From the NCBI RefSeq assembly GCF_016632335.1, contig NZ_JAEPBG010000021.1, positions 20,468 to 84,467 of the forward strand: a stretch of DNA of 64,000 nt. Direction: 5' to 3'. The notes beneath the pieces are model-generated. The model did not search any database and was not told where the DNA came from. It worked only from the letters and a program-made list of their open reading frames with translations. Positions within the stretch are counted from its first letter, which is position 1, and every line of letters starts with the position of its first letter. The stretch comes from Noviherbaspirillum pedocola. Lineage in GTDB: Bacteria > Pseudomonadota > Gammaproteobacteria > Burkholderiales > Burkholderiaceae_D. The position numbers and the translations under genes are program-made. This document shows positions 32,310-41,107 of this stretch, piece by piece.

Positions 32310-32876
32310 GTTCGCTCCTGTGTGCGAAGAAGACACGACTGAAGGGGAAAACAACAAGCCGGCATCGCCGGGGGGAAGCGGGGGCCTGGCCTCGCCAGGT
32401 AGCGGAGTTCATGACCGATTACGCATGCGCTAGGCGCACAACGAAACGGCATGTGGTCAGCGGCAGGGGGACTGCACGCGCTGAAGTCCTTAAGAGTTAA
32501 CTCTTCGGATTCGAAGAAGAGTTAAGCGATGACGCAAAGATTGTGGGCGTTAGAAGAACGCGAGGTGGATGTATGCCACCGTGATGGTGGCATCACGTGC
32601 GCAGCTTCATAGGGAAACGGCGGAATTTCTGGATGAGGAATGCTACGTGCTGTGAACGCACGCGAATTTTCGGCTCTTCACGCAAGTCCGCGCAGAGCCG
32701 TTTTCTGGAGGGGCTTGAGCGTGGTAGCACGCTCAAGGGGAATCGAAATGCTCGGTCGACATCAAAGCGTCTCACCGTTGGAGTCGCTGAGCCGCGGACA
32801 GGACGAGTACGCGCGGCACACCCTCGACGCCAGTGGCGTTATCCCCTTCGCGGAATTAGCTTCCGACTCGAAAGGC
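32310..32876. other. Intergenic region upstream of the Rhs gene
   Basis: 567 bp between the Rhs start and the end of the CBS-domain gene; both genes are on the minus strand. Apart from the palindrome cluster near 32500 and the Rhs ribosome-binding site near 32318, I see no gene. Short frames on both strands lack recognisable content. The Rhs promoter must lie here. Confidence 0.5.
32492..32525. promoter_or_regulatory. Palindrome cluster upstream of the Rhs gene
   Basis: AGAGTTAACTCT at 32494-32505 is a perfect 12-bp palindrome. A second TTAACTCTT half (minus strand, 32525-32517) repeats the one at 32500-32492 with 25-bp spacing. The segment 32497-32525 can also fold as a hairpin with a GATT loop. 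It lies about 190 bp upstream of the Rhs start codon. It looks like an operator with two half-site pairs, but no regulator is identified. Confidence 0.4.
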
Positions 32877-33743
32877 TTAGCCCTGCGGCGCCGCTCCCAC
32901 ATCCGTCCCGGCCGATCCGCCTGTGCCAGCCGTGCCGCCCGACGCACCAGCTGCGCCGCCCGACGCACCAGCTGCGCCGGCAGCATCGATGCCTTCCGGC
33001 GCGCCGCTCGCTCCCGTGCTGGTGTCTTCGCCGCGCGCGGCGACATGGCGCACCGTCACGCCTTCCTTCGGCTTGACGCGCTGCGCACCGTCCGGTGTAT
33101 TGGGAATGCGGCTGCCCGGGGCGTTGCGGTTCACCAGTTCGCGCGGCGTGACTTCCACCATCTCGCTCGGATCGGCGGTGCCCGAGACTTCGATGCCCGG
33201 ATTCATCTGGTCGGCAAGCACATCCGAGCCGACCAGGCGCGCCGCGCTGTGGGTGTTCGACGCGAGCGCTTCGTCGGCGGCGCCATTGCCGGCGCCCGAG
33301 CGGTCCGGCTCGGAAGGGTAGGACACCCGTCCCATCACTTCGCTGAACTGTTCATCGCGTATCTGCGCATCGGCCCGGGTGGCGATGTCGCCGAGCGACA
33401 GCATGCCGACCAGCCGGCCGTCGCCGCTGGCCAGCACCGGAATGCGACGGATCTGGGTGTCGGCCATCTGCCGCAGCACATCGTCCACCGATTCATGCTC
33501 ATGGCAGGCGCGCACGTCGGTGCTCATCACCTGGTCCACGTGCGCCGTCTCCGGCGCCATGCCGGCCGATGTGCCGCGCACGGTAATGTCGCGGTCGGTG
33601 ACGATGCCTACCAGCTTGCTGCCGACGCACACCGGCAGCGCGCCGACGTTCAGGTCGTCCATCAACTGCGCGGCGCGGCGCAGGCTGTCTTGCGGCGCTA
33701 TCGCCTGCACATCCCTGGTCATGATTTCAGCGACCGTTTGCAT
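32877..33743 (-). CDS. Tandem CBS-domain protein with disordered Gly/Ala tail
   Basis: 288 aa. I start at the ATG at 33743 (MQTVAEIMTRDV) because AGGAG lies 6 bases upstream; the family also begins there. Two CBS domains form a Bateman module: about 1-58 (SLRRAAQLMDDLNVGALPV, GIVTDRDITVR) and 70-125 (ESVDDVLRQMADTQIRRIPV, GMLSLGDIA). Such modules bind adenosyl nucleotides and control a partner. No enzyme domain is attached. The rest (about 130-288) is hydrophilic, and the last ~45 residues are nearly pure Gly/Ala/Ser/Thr. Part of this tail is encoded by a tandem ~21-bp DNA repeat near 32936-32980. It starts 17 bp after the stop of the upstream kinase gene, so the two are probably co-transcribed. 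Confidence 0.9.
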   Translation of the reverse strand: MQTVAEIMTRDVQAIAPQDSLRRAAQLMDDLNVGALPVCVGSKLVGIVTDRDITVRGTSAGMAPETAHVDQVMSTDVRACHEHESVDDVLRQMADTQIRRIPVLASGDGRLVGMLSLGDIATRADAQIRDEQFSEVMGRVSYPSEPDRSGAGNGAADEALASNTHSAARLVGSDVLADQMNPGIEVSGTADPSEMVEVTPRELVNRNAPGSRIPNTPDGAQRVKPKEGVTVRHVAARGEDTSTGASGAPEGIDAAGAAGASGGAAGASGGTAGTGGSAGTDVGAAPQG

Positions 33744-33760
33744 TGCATTCTCCTTTGCCA

Positions 33761-35368
33761 TCAATTCGTTTCGTCAGGCGTTCGTTCCAGCGCGGGGAGC
33801 CGTACGATGAATTCGCTGCCTCGTCCCGGGCCGTCACTGCGCAGTTCCACGACGCCGCCGTGCAGCTCGACCAGGCTCTTCACCATAGGCAGCCCGATGC
33901 CGAGCCCGCCGGGCCCGCAACCGCGCTGGCCTCTGGTGAACAGATCGAAAATCCGGGCCCGCAGTTCCGCGGCAATGCCCATGCCGTTATCCGCGATCGA
34001 TACGGTGGCTGTTTTGCCTTCGCGGCGCGCGGTGATGCGTATTTCGCCGCCGGGCTCGGTATAGCGGGCGGCATTGTCGAGCAGGTTCGTGAATGCCTGC
34101 GTCAGACGCACCATGTCGCCATGCACGCACAAGGCTTCCGGCGGCAGCGAAAGCTCCAGCCGATGTCGATTGCTCTCTATTTGTGGCCTGGCTGTTTCGA
34201 TCGCCGCGTTAAGCGCATCGGCCAGCAGCATCGGCGCGCGGCGCAGGGCGATCTGACCGCGGGTGATGCGCGACATTTCCAGCAGATCGTCCACCAGCCT
34301 GACGATGTGCCGCACCTGGCGTTCGACGATCTGCAGCAGCCGGTCGGCACGGCGGCGGCCGCCTTCGTGACGCAGCATGTACATGACGTTACTGATCGGC
34401 GCGAGCGGGTTGCGCAGCTCATGCGCCAGCGTGGCCAGGAACTCGTCCTTGCGCCGGTCGGCCTGGCGCAAGGCTTCTCCGGCGCGCAGCGCTTCGCTGA
34501 CATCGATGGCGATGCCGACATGCCCGGCGTAGCCGCCGTCGGCGGCGTCCAGGGGCAGCGCATGCATGTCGAGCCAGCGCCAGGCGCCATGCGCATCGCG
34601 CAGGCGGGCGCGCCATCGGAAGGGCTCGCGCCTTTGCCTGGCGTCGGCGAACGCAGTGCCAAAGGCCGCCGTATCTTCCGGATGCAGCAAGCGGTCCCAG
34701 GTGCCGGCGTGTTCCTGTGCATCGCCGTTCACATGGTCCCAATTGATGTGCGCCAGGTTGCCCTCGGCATCGGTTTGCCAGATCAGCGCCGGCGAGGCCC
34801 TGCCAAGGACGGCGTAGCGGGTCTCGTCTTCATGCAGTCGGTTCTCGTAGCGTTGCCGCGCCAGCGCCGCGCTGCCCGCGTGCGCAAGGATCTCCAGCGC
34901 GGCAAGCTCATCCGGCTGCGGCGCATGCGGCGTACGCCACAGAAAGGCAATCGCGGCCGGCTCGCCGGCGAGCTCCAACGCCAGCAGCACCACGCTGCCG
35001 ATGCCGGCCGGCCGCTCAATATTGCTCGCAACAAGCGTATCGGCGCCCAGCTCGGCAACGACGGCGGTCTGCCGTCGTCTTGCGGCCCAGTCGGCAAGGG
35101 CCCACAGATACGGATCGGGCGCATCGGTACTGGTGGCGCTATGGCGCAGGCCGGAATCGCGCAACAGCAGGATCGCCGCATCGGCGCCGGCCACGCTGTG
35201 CGCATAACTTTGCAGCAGCGCCAGCGCATCGGTTTCACTGCCCACCTGGTTCAGACGCTCGCTGGCTTGCGCCATCAGTTTCAGCAGGTCTGGCTTCGGT
35301 GTGCCGCCCTGGCCGCCGGCCCGGGCGCCCGCGCCGCCATTCATCATTGCAACAATGTTCGTCATCAT
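33761..35368 (-). CDS. GAF-PAS sensor histidine kinase
   Basis: 535 aa, no membrane segment. Order: a Gly-rich start; a GAF-like domain (about 28-175); a PAS/PAC domain (about 183-292, RYAVLGRASPALIWQTDAEG); HisKA with phospho-acceptor His316 in LATLAHELRNPL; HATPase with NLLDNAARY, DNGMGI, IFDLF and GGLGIGLP. It has no receiver domain and no adjacent response regulator, so its output protein lies elsewhere or it acts through the CBS protein encoded 17 bp downstream. The start at 35368 is a double ATG with only a weak GGA-type site; a start a few codons further in (35347) is possible. Confidence 0.9.
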   Translation of the reverse strand: MMTNIVAMMNGGAGARAGGQGGTPKPDLLKLMAQASERLNQVGSETDALALLQSYAHSVAGADAAILLLRDSGLRHSATSTDAPDPYLWALADWAARRRQTAVVAELGADTLVASNIERPAGIGSVVLLALELAGEPAAIAFLWRTPHAPQPDELAALEILAHAGSAALARQRYENRLHEDETRYAVLGRASPALIWQTDAEGNLAHINWDHVNGDAQEHAGTWDRLLHPEDTAAFGTAFADARQRREPFRWRARLRDAHGAWRWLDMHALPLDAADGGYAGHVGIAIDVSEALRAGEALRQADRRKDEFLATLAHELRNPLAPISNVMYMLRHEGGRRRADRLLQIVERQVRHIVRLVDDLLEMSRITRGQIALRRAPMLLADALNAAIETARPQIESNRHRLELSLPPEALCVHGDMVRLTQAFTNLLDNAARYTEPGGEIRITARREGKTATVSIADNGMGIAAELRARIFDLFTRGQRGCGPGGLGIGLPMVKSLVELHGGVVELRSDGPGRGSEFIVRLPALERTPDETN

Positions 35369-35578
35369 GCGTTCCGGCTCACGCGGGCCGGAAATCTTGT
35401 GTTCTCAAGGGCTTAGGCTGCTGTCGGCAGGCGCAGTTCTGGCGCCGGTTTGCGCAGGAACATGATTTGGGCACACAAGTGCTGATGCGTCAGGCACAAG
35501 TGCCCCGCGCGCAGGAACGATGCCTGCGGGCAGGGCACTCGATGCGCATGGAATGCGCTCGTCAGTTAGCGCGACGGG

Positions 35579-37801
35579 CTACAGCAGCTTGTCGAGCGTA
35601 ATCGGCAGATCGCGAACCCGGCGGCCGGTAGCGTGATGCACCCCGTTCGCAATCGCGGCCGCTACGCCGGTGATGCCGATCTCGCCGACGCCCTTTGCGC
35701 CCAGCGGATTCACATGCGGATCGTCTTCATGGACCACGATGATGTCGATGTCGCCGATGTCGGCATGCACCGGCACGTGGTACTCGGCCAGGCTGTCGTT
35801 GACGATGCGCCCGGTTTCCGGGTCGTGATAACTCTCCTCGAACAAGGCCATGCCCATGCCCCAGACGATGCCGCCGAGCAGCTGACTGCGCCCGGTCTTG
35901 GCGTTCATCAGCTTGCCCACGCCGTAAGCCGCGGTGATGCGCGGCACGCGCACTTCGCGGGTATGCGCATGCACCCGCACCTCGGCAAAGACCGCGCCGA
36001 AGGCATGCATCGAGAACTTGCCCTTCTCCGGGCCCGGCGCGGCGCTGGCTTCGGCCGCGATCGGTTTGCCATGGCGCGCCACGACTTCGCCAACCGCCTC
36101 GCGCCGCGCCGTATCGCCCTTGTGCACCAGCCAGCCGTCCTGCAACTCCAAGTCCGAGGCCAGCGCCCCGGCCAGGGGCGAAGCCGCATCGGCCAGCGCA
36201 ATGCCGAACAGTTTCATCTTCACCGCTTCGCAGGCCGCGCGCACTGCCGGCGCCACCGAGGCCACCGTGGTCGAGCCGCCCGAGACCGGCGCATCCGGAT
36301 AGCGGGTGTCGCCGAGATCGAAATGCACCTTTTCCGGCGGCAGTCCCAGCGTGTCGGCCGCCACCTGGGTCATCACGGTATAGGTGCCGGTGCCGAGATC
36401 CTGCGAACCCGAGCACACCGCGGCGCTGCCGTCGGCATTCAGGCGCGCGGAAGCGGTCGCGGCCGAGCGGTTGGTCGGATAGGTCGCGGTAGCCATGCCC
36501 CAGCCGATGAGCCAGTCGCCGTCGCGCATGCTGCCGGGCTCGGGATTGCGCGCGCTCCAGCCGAAGCGTTCGGCGCCAATGCGGTAACACTCATCCAGCG
36601 ATTTGCTCGACCAGGGCAGGCCCTTGCCCGGATCCTTCTCCGCGTAATTGGCCATGCGCAGCGCGATCGGGTCCATCTTCAGCGCAATGGCCAGCTCATC
36701 CATTGCCGATTCGAGCACGAAGGAGCCGGTCGATTCGCCCGGCGCGCGCATGAAGGTCGGCGTGCCGATATCCATGCTGGCCAGGCGGTGCGTGGTTTCC
36801 TGGGTCGGGCAGTCGTACATCATCCGCGTGATGAGCGCGGAAGGCTCGATCCAGTTCTCGATCATCGAGGTCGCCGCGATCACATCATGGCGCGACGCGG
36901 TGAGTTTGCCGTCAGTGCTTGATGCCAGCGCGAGGCGCTGCTTCGTCACCGGGCGCGCGCCGACCGGGCCGAACATCTGCGGCCGGTCCAGCACCAGCTT
37001 CACCGGCCGGCCCGCCATCTGCGCAGCCATCGCGGCCAGCACCACATGCGACCACACCGAGCCCTTGCAGCCGAAGCCGCCGCCGATGTACGGGCACAGC
37101 ACCCGCAGCTTTTCCGGCGCCATGCCCAGCGTCTGCGCCACGATGCGGCGCACGCCATGGATGTATTGCGTCGAGTCGTACAACGTCAGATGGTCGCCTT
37201 CCCAATGCGCGATGGTGGCATGCGGCTCCATCGGGTTGTGATGCTCGAAGGGCGTGACGTAAGTCTGGTTCACCGTGACTGCGCCTTCGAGCATGCCGGC
37301 CAGCGCATCGCCGCGCCGTGTGTCGGCCGGCTCGCCCAATACCGACTCTGGCGGATGCAGTTTCTCTTGCGCCGTCTCGAAGTCGAGCACCGCATCCTCA
37401 GCCGTGTCATACCGCACCTTCAGGCGCGCGCCGGCTTCCCGCGCATGCTCGAAGCTATCGGCCACCACCACGGCTACCGGCTCATTGTTGTAATGCACCG
37501 CGTCGTACTGCAGCAGCGACAGCACTCGGCCTATCGGCGGCATCAGCTTGCCGGACTTGGTCTGGTCGGGCAGCTTCGGTGCGTTCTCATGCGTCATGAT
37601 CGCGATCACGCCGGGCACGGCGCGCGCTTCATGCGCATCGAAGCCGGCGATGCGGCCCTTCGGTATGGTCGAGGTCACCAGCACCGCGTAGGCCAGATTC
37701 GGCAGCGGATGCTCGGCCGCATAGCGGGCGGCTCCCGTGACCTTGGCAATGCCGTCGGTACGGTCCATCGGCGCGCCGATGATGTGATGGGGGGCATTCA
37801 T
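35579..37801 (-). CDS. paoC: Aldehyde oxidoreductase, molybdenum cofactor-binding subunit (PaoC/XdhB-type)
   Basis: 740 aa, the usual length for PaoC. It holds the molybdopterin cytosine dinucleotide centre where aldehydes or N-heterocycles are oxidised with water. Visible signatures: DRTDGIAKVTGAARYAAE at the start, GGGFGCKGSVW, the RAPGESTGSF region, GSQDLGTGTYT, and the C-terminal GAKGVGEIG with the catalytic base Glu707. It overlaps the preceding FAD-subunit gene by ATGA, so translation is coupled. It is the last gene of a three-gene operon (2Fe-2S, FAD, Mo subunits). The natural substrate cannot be read from the sequence; broad aldehyde detoxification is known for E. coli PaoABC. Confidence 0.93.
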   Translation of the reverse strand: MNAPHHIIGAPMDRTDGIAKVTGAARYAAEHPLPNLAYAVLVTSTIPKGRIAGFDAHEARAVPGVIAIMTHENAPKLPDQTKSGKLMPPIGRVLSLLQYDAVHYNNEPVAVVVADSFEHAREAGARLKVRYDTAEDAVLDFETAQEKLHPPESVLGEPADTRRGDALAGMLEGAVTVNQTYVTPFEHHNPMEPHATIAHWEGDHLTLYDSTQYIHGVRRIVAQTLGMAPEKLRVLCPYIGGGFGCKGSVWSHVVLAAMAAQMAGRPVKLVLDRPQMFGPVGARPVTKQRLALASSTDGKLTASRHDVIAATSMIENWIEPSALITRMMYDCPTQETTHRLASMDIGTPTFMRAPGESTGSFVLESAMDELAIALKMDPIALRMANYAEKDPGKGLPWSSKSLDECYRIGAERFGWSARNPEPGSMRDGDWLIGWGMATATYPTNRSAATASARLNADGSAAVCSGSQDLGTGTYTVMTQVAADTLGLPPEKVHFDLGDTRYPDAPVSGGSTTVASVAPAVRAACEAVKMKLFGIALADAASPLAGALASDLELQDGWLVHKGDTARREAVGEVVARHGKPIAAEASAAPGPEKGKFSMHAFGAVFAEVRVHAHTREVRVPRITAAYGVGKLMNAKTGRSQLLGGIVWGMGMALFEESYHDPETGRIVNDSLAEYHVPVHADIGDIDIIVVHEDDPHVNPLGAKGVGEIGITGVAAAIANGVHHATGRRVRDLPITLDKLL

Positions 37802-38784
37802 GCGCGTTCTCCCGCGGTGCGCAGCGCACGCACGATTGCGCGCTGCGCCAGTTCGATCTTGAAGTCGTTGTAGCCGTAGCCGCGTGCACCGGCGAGCGCG
37901 GCCGCGGCCGCAGCGTTCAACGCGTCATCGGACAAGGGCTTGCCCGTCAGTTGCGCCTCGGCTTCGCGCGCGCGCCAGGGCTTGTGCGCCACGCCGCCGA
38001 GCACGATACGCACGGTCTTCGCCACGCCCTCGTCGAGTTCCAGCGCGGCCGCCACCGACACCAGCGCGAAGGCATAGCTGGCGCGGTCGCGCAGCTTCAG
38101 GTAGTGGCTGTTTGCGGCGAACGGCGAAGGCGGCAGCTCGACCGCGACAATCAGCTCGCCGGGCTCGAGCGTGGTGTCGCGCTGCGGTTCATCGCCCGGT
38201 AGCCGGTGGAAGTCGTCGATGGGAATGCGGCGCTCATCCTCTTTGCTCTTCACCACCACGGTGGCATCCAGCGCGGCCAGGGCCACCGCCATGTCCGACG
38301 GATTGACCGCGATGCAGGCATCGGACGCGCCGAGTATCGCATGCTGGCGGTTGATGCCATCCTTCGCGCCGCAGCCCGAGCCCGGCACGCGCTTGTTGCA
38401 GCGGGGGAAGGCGGCATCGACGAAATAAAAGCAGCGTGTGCGCTGCATCAGGTTGCCGCCGACGGTGGCCATGTTGCGCAGCTGCGCCGATGCGCCGGCC
38501 AGGAGCGCCTCGGCCAGCATCGGATAGCGCATGCGCACCTCGGGATGATTCGCCGCGGCCGTGTTGGACGCCAGCGCGCCGATGGACAGGCCGCCATCGG
38601 GCAGCGCCGCAATCGCCGCCAGCGGCAGCCGCGTGATGTCAACAATGCGTTCGGGAATGTCGACGCCGCTCTTGTACAAATCCAGCAGATTGGTGCCGCC
38701 GCCGATGAAGCGCGCGCCGGGCTGCGCGATCAGGGCCAGCGCGTCATCAATGTCACGCGCGCGGTCGTAGAACAGGGAGTGCAT
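37798..38784 (-). CDS. paoB: Aldehyde oxidoreductase, FAD-binding subunit (PaoB-type)
   Basis: 328 aa. The start ATG at 38784 has GGAGG 8 bases upstream; that GGAGG lies within the last codons of the 2Fe-2S subunit. The FAD-binding signature ARFIGGGTNLLDLYK is at residue ~25 and the second motif TVGGNLMQRTRC at ~112. A stretch CFYFVDAAFPRCNKRVPGSGC with several Cys follows. The PaoB type, unlike xanthine dehydrogenase, carries an extra [4Fe-4S] cluster here, and these Cys would fit its ligands. It passes electrons from the 2Fe-2S clusters to an acceptor. Stop codon and PaoC start overlap by four bases. Confidence 0.93.
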   Translation of the reverse strand: MHSLFYDRARDIDDALALIAQPGARFIGGGTNLLDLYKSGVDIPERIVDITRLPLAAIAALPDGGLSIGALASNTAAANHPEVRMRYPMLAEALLAGASAQLRNMATVGGNLMQRTRCFYFVDAAFPRCNKRVPGSGCGAKDGINRQHAILGASDACIAVNPSDMAVALAALDATVVVKSKEDERRIPIDDFHRLPGDEPQRDTTLEPGELIVAVELPPSPFAANSHYLKLRDRASYAFALVSVAAALELDEGVAKTVRIVLGGVAHKPWRAREAEAQLTGKPLSDDALNAAAAAALAGARGYGYNDFKIELAQRAIVRALRTAGERA

Positions 38785-38785
38785 A

Positions 38786-39322
38786 TCAGACGCCTCCTTC
38801 GCGTTCGATGACGTCACGGATCGCCGCAACGATGTTGCTGTAGGCGCCGCAGCGGCACAGGTTGCCGCTCATGCGTTCGCGGATTTCATCATCAGTAAGC
38901 AGGGGCAGCGGCTGGCGCACATCGGGTGTGGCAGCGCTGGCATGTCCCTGGCGCGCTTCTTCCAGCAGTGCCACGGCCGAGCAGATCTGCCCCGGCGTGC
39001 AATAGCCGCATTGGAAGCCGTCATGTTCGATGAAGGCTTGCTGCAGGGGATTGAGACTGTCGCCTTGCGCCAGGCCTTCGATGGTGATGATCTCGCGGTC
39101 TTCCTGCATCACTGCCAGCGTCAGGCAGGCATTGATGCGCTGGCCGTCGACGAGCACGGTGCAGGCGCCGCACTGGCCACGGTCGCAGCCCTTCTTCGCG
39201 CCGGTGCAGCCGGCGACTTCGCGCAGCGCATCGAGCAGGGAGACGCGTGGCTCGAGCTGCAGCGTATGGGATTGGCCGTTGATGTTGAGCGTCACCGGCC
39301 GGGGTGGGGCATAGGGCAGCAT
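38786..39322 (-). CDS. paoA: Aldehyde oxidoreductase, 2Fe-2S subunit (PaoA-type) without Tat signal
   Basis: 178 aa, first gene of the operon. The N-terminal plant-ferredoxin-type cluster is bound by GCDRGQCGAC plus the Cys in NACLTL. The C-terminal helical cluster is bound by CGYCTPGQ and NLCRCGAY. E. coli PaoA is about 50 residues longer because of a Tat signal. Here the protein starts almost directly with VTLNINGQSH and no export signal is visible, so the complex would be cytoplasmic unless the start is wrong. An AGGA sits a few bases before the ATG. No PaoD/XdhC-type maturation gene lies next to the operon. Confidence 0.92.
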   Translation of the reverse strand: MLPYAPPRPVTLNINGQSHTLQLEPRVSLLDALREVAGCTGAKKGCDRGQCGACTVLVDGQRINACLTLAVMQEDREIITIEGLAQGDSLNPLQQAFIEHDGFQCGYCTPGQICSAVALLEEARQGHASAATPDVRQPLPLLTDDEIRERMSGNLCRCGAYSNIVAAIRDVIEREGGV

Positions 39323-39577
39323 GGGGTCCTCGCAATGGATTGCCCGCGGATACGGACCGGCAATCGATAGGAGGGCAGCTATCGTTGATCATTGGGGAAG
39401 CTGTCGCGACATCGGGTTTTGCACCGGCAAGCTGCGGGTGCTGGACAGATCGACGGCGTCGGCGCAAGTTCCTGCGACGACGCCGCGGTTTGATCGAAGC
39501 GGTATCGCTCGATTCAACACCGGTGGTCGTGCCCGTCAAACGCCATGGCGGATGCCTTGCGGCATCGCGCCGCGTTC

Positions 39578-40702
39578 TCAGAACACGTGGTTGATACCCA
39601 CCGAGAAGCCGAGCTGGTTGCCCTGTCCGTTCGTGGTAGCGAGCGGCAGTTGCGATGTGCCGCCGCCCAGGCCGGCGAGCTGGCCACCACTGGTCGCCGC
39701 TACCGGCAGCGTGGCGCGCAACGCATCGGTGTAGCGGGCATAGTCGAGGTCGGCATAGAAGTTGGTGCGTTTGGAAAGCTTGTAGGTGCTGCCGACGATG
39801 AACAGTTGGCGCTTGCCGCTGCTGTTGGTCGTGAGCACGTTGTCGACCTGGGTCTGGTAGTAGCCCGCGGCCACGCCCAATGCCGAATTGAAGTTGTAGG
39901 ACGCGCCGCCCCAGGCATTCTTCTGGTCGGTCGAGTTGCCTGTTGCCCGGTCCTGGGTTTCGCGGGCATAACCGATGGCGATTTTCACGCCGGCTATGGT
40001 GTAGGAACCGCCGAGAGTCCAGGAACGGTTGTCCTGGAAGTTGGTGGGCGGCGTAGCTGCGGTTGCCGGGATCAGCGCCGGCTTGCGCAGCGTATAGGCG
40101 CCGCCGACTGAGAACGGTCCACCGGCCCAGGTCACGCCCAGCGCCTGCTGCGAATTGTCGCGGGCCGAACCGGCCTGCTCGCCCAGCGCCCATTCGGCGC
40201 GCGCCGTGATCGGGCCAAAGCTGCCGGTGTACTGGATGTCGTTGTTCACGCGCTGACCGGCGCTCACGCTCGCCTGCGAGGTCGGGATGATGGACGGGTA
40301 TTTGAAATCGAAGGGATCGTAAGGGCCGACGGTCTTGTAGGCCACGGTGTACTGCCGGCCCAGATCGAGGCTGCCCCACTGGCTGCCAAGGCCGATGAAG
40401 GCCGAGCGCTCGAACAACTGGTTGTTGGTATTGTTGAGCGCGCCCGAACCGTTGTTGAAGCCGGCTTCGAGCGTGAAGTGCGCATTCAAACCGCCGCCGA
40501 GATCCTCGATGCCCTTGAAGCCGAGACGGTTCGAGTTATAGGTGCCATTGCTGCCCATGGTGATGCGGCTATGGCCGGCGGCGTCCTGATGATTCTGGTA
40601 GCGGATGCCGCCGTCGAAGGAGCCATAGATGGTGACATTGGTCTGGGCTTGCGCACCGGCATAGGCGCCGAGTAACGCAATGGCAAGCAGGGTCTTTTTC
40701 AT
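39578..40702 (-). CDS. Outer-membrane general porin (Burkholderiales OmpC-like)
   Basis: 374 aa. The start ATG at 40702 (MKKTLLAIALLG) is preceded by GGAG with 6 bases spacing; an ATG two codons earlier overlaps that site. A Sec signal ends after AGAQAQ. The mature part begins TNVTIYGSFDGGI, the standard first strand of betaproteobacterial trimeric porins. It continues with SRLGFKG-type text (NRLGFKGIEDLGGG), FERSAFIGL and LGRQYT, and ends with the terminal Phe (GINHVF) needed for BAM assembly. It should form a 16-strand trimeric channel for small hydrophilic solutes. It is monocistronic, with a 255-bp gap downstream to paoA. Confidence 0.94.
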   Translation of the reverse strand: MKKTLLAIALLGAYAGAQAQTNVTIYGSFDGGIRYQNHQDAAGHSRITMGSNGTYNSNRLGFKGIEDLGGGLNAHFTLEAGFNNGSGALNNTNNQLFERSAFIGLGSQWGSLDLGRQYTVAYKTVGPYDPFDFKYPSIIPTSQASVSAGQRVNNDIQYTGSFGPITARAEWALGEQAGSARDNSQQALGVTWAGGPFSVGGAYTLRKPALIPATAATPPTNFQDNRSWTLGGSYTIAGVKIAIGYARETQDRATGNSTDQKNAWGGASYNFNSALGVAAGYYQTQVDNVLTTNSSGKRQLFIVGSTYKLSKRTNFYADLDYARYTDALRATLPVAATSGGQLAGLGGGTSQLPLATTNGQGNQLGFSVGINHVF

Positions 40703-41107
40703 GGTCATCTCCAGGAAAAGTGAGTGGATGGGCCAGCGCTTTCGCCTGCCTGTCTTGCAGGAGTCGGCTGCCAGCGCGTTGTCTGATACGTCGCAGGCAT
40801 TGCAACATGACGGCCGCAGCATGCGTGACCGCAGCCTGGCAAATTGAAGACGGCTTGAGATAGCACAGAGCTTTCGTTGTCAGTCCACGACGGCTTGCAA
40901 GGCGGCATGGTGCCGGTGCACAAGGCCCGTAAAACAGCAAGCGAACGCTTCTTGCGTGCGATCTCAAAACTCTTGTTCCTACATCGATTGAAGTCATGCG
41001 GCGCCATGCGGACCATGCGCGCGCTTCATGCCGACCCTTGTCGAGCATCAAGAGACTCGTCCGGAGCCGCATTAGCTTTGGCTACCCTGCAATGAGGAAG
41101 ACTTGCC
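40703..41107. other. Divergent intergenic region between porin and type I secretion genes
   Basis: 405 bp with two divergent genes. It must carry both promoters. I do not see a defendable promoter pair, terminator or structured RNA. Small frames on both strands look like noise. Confidence 0.4.
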
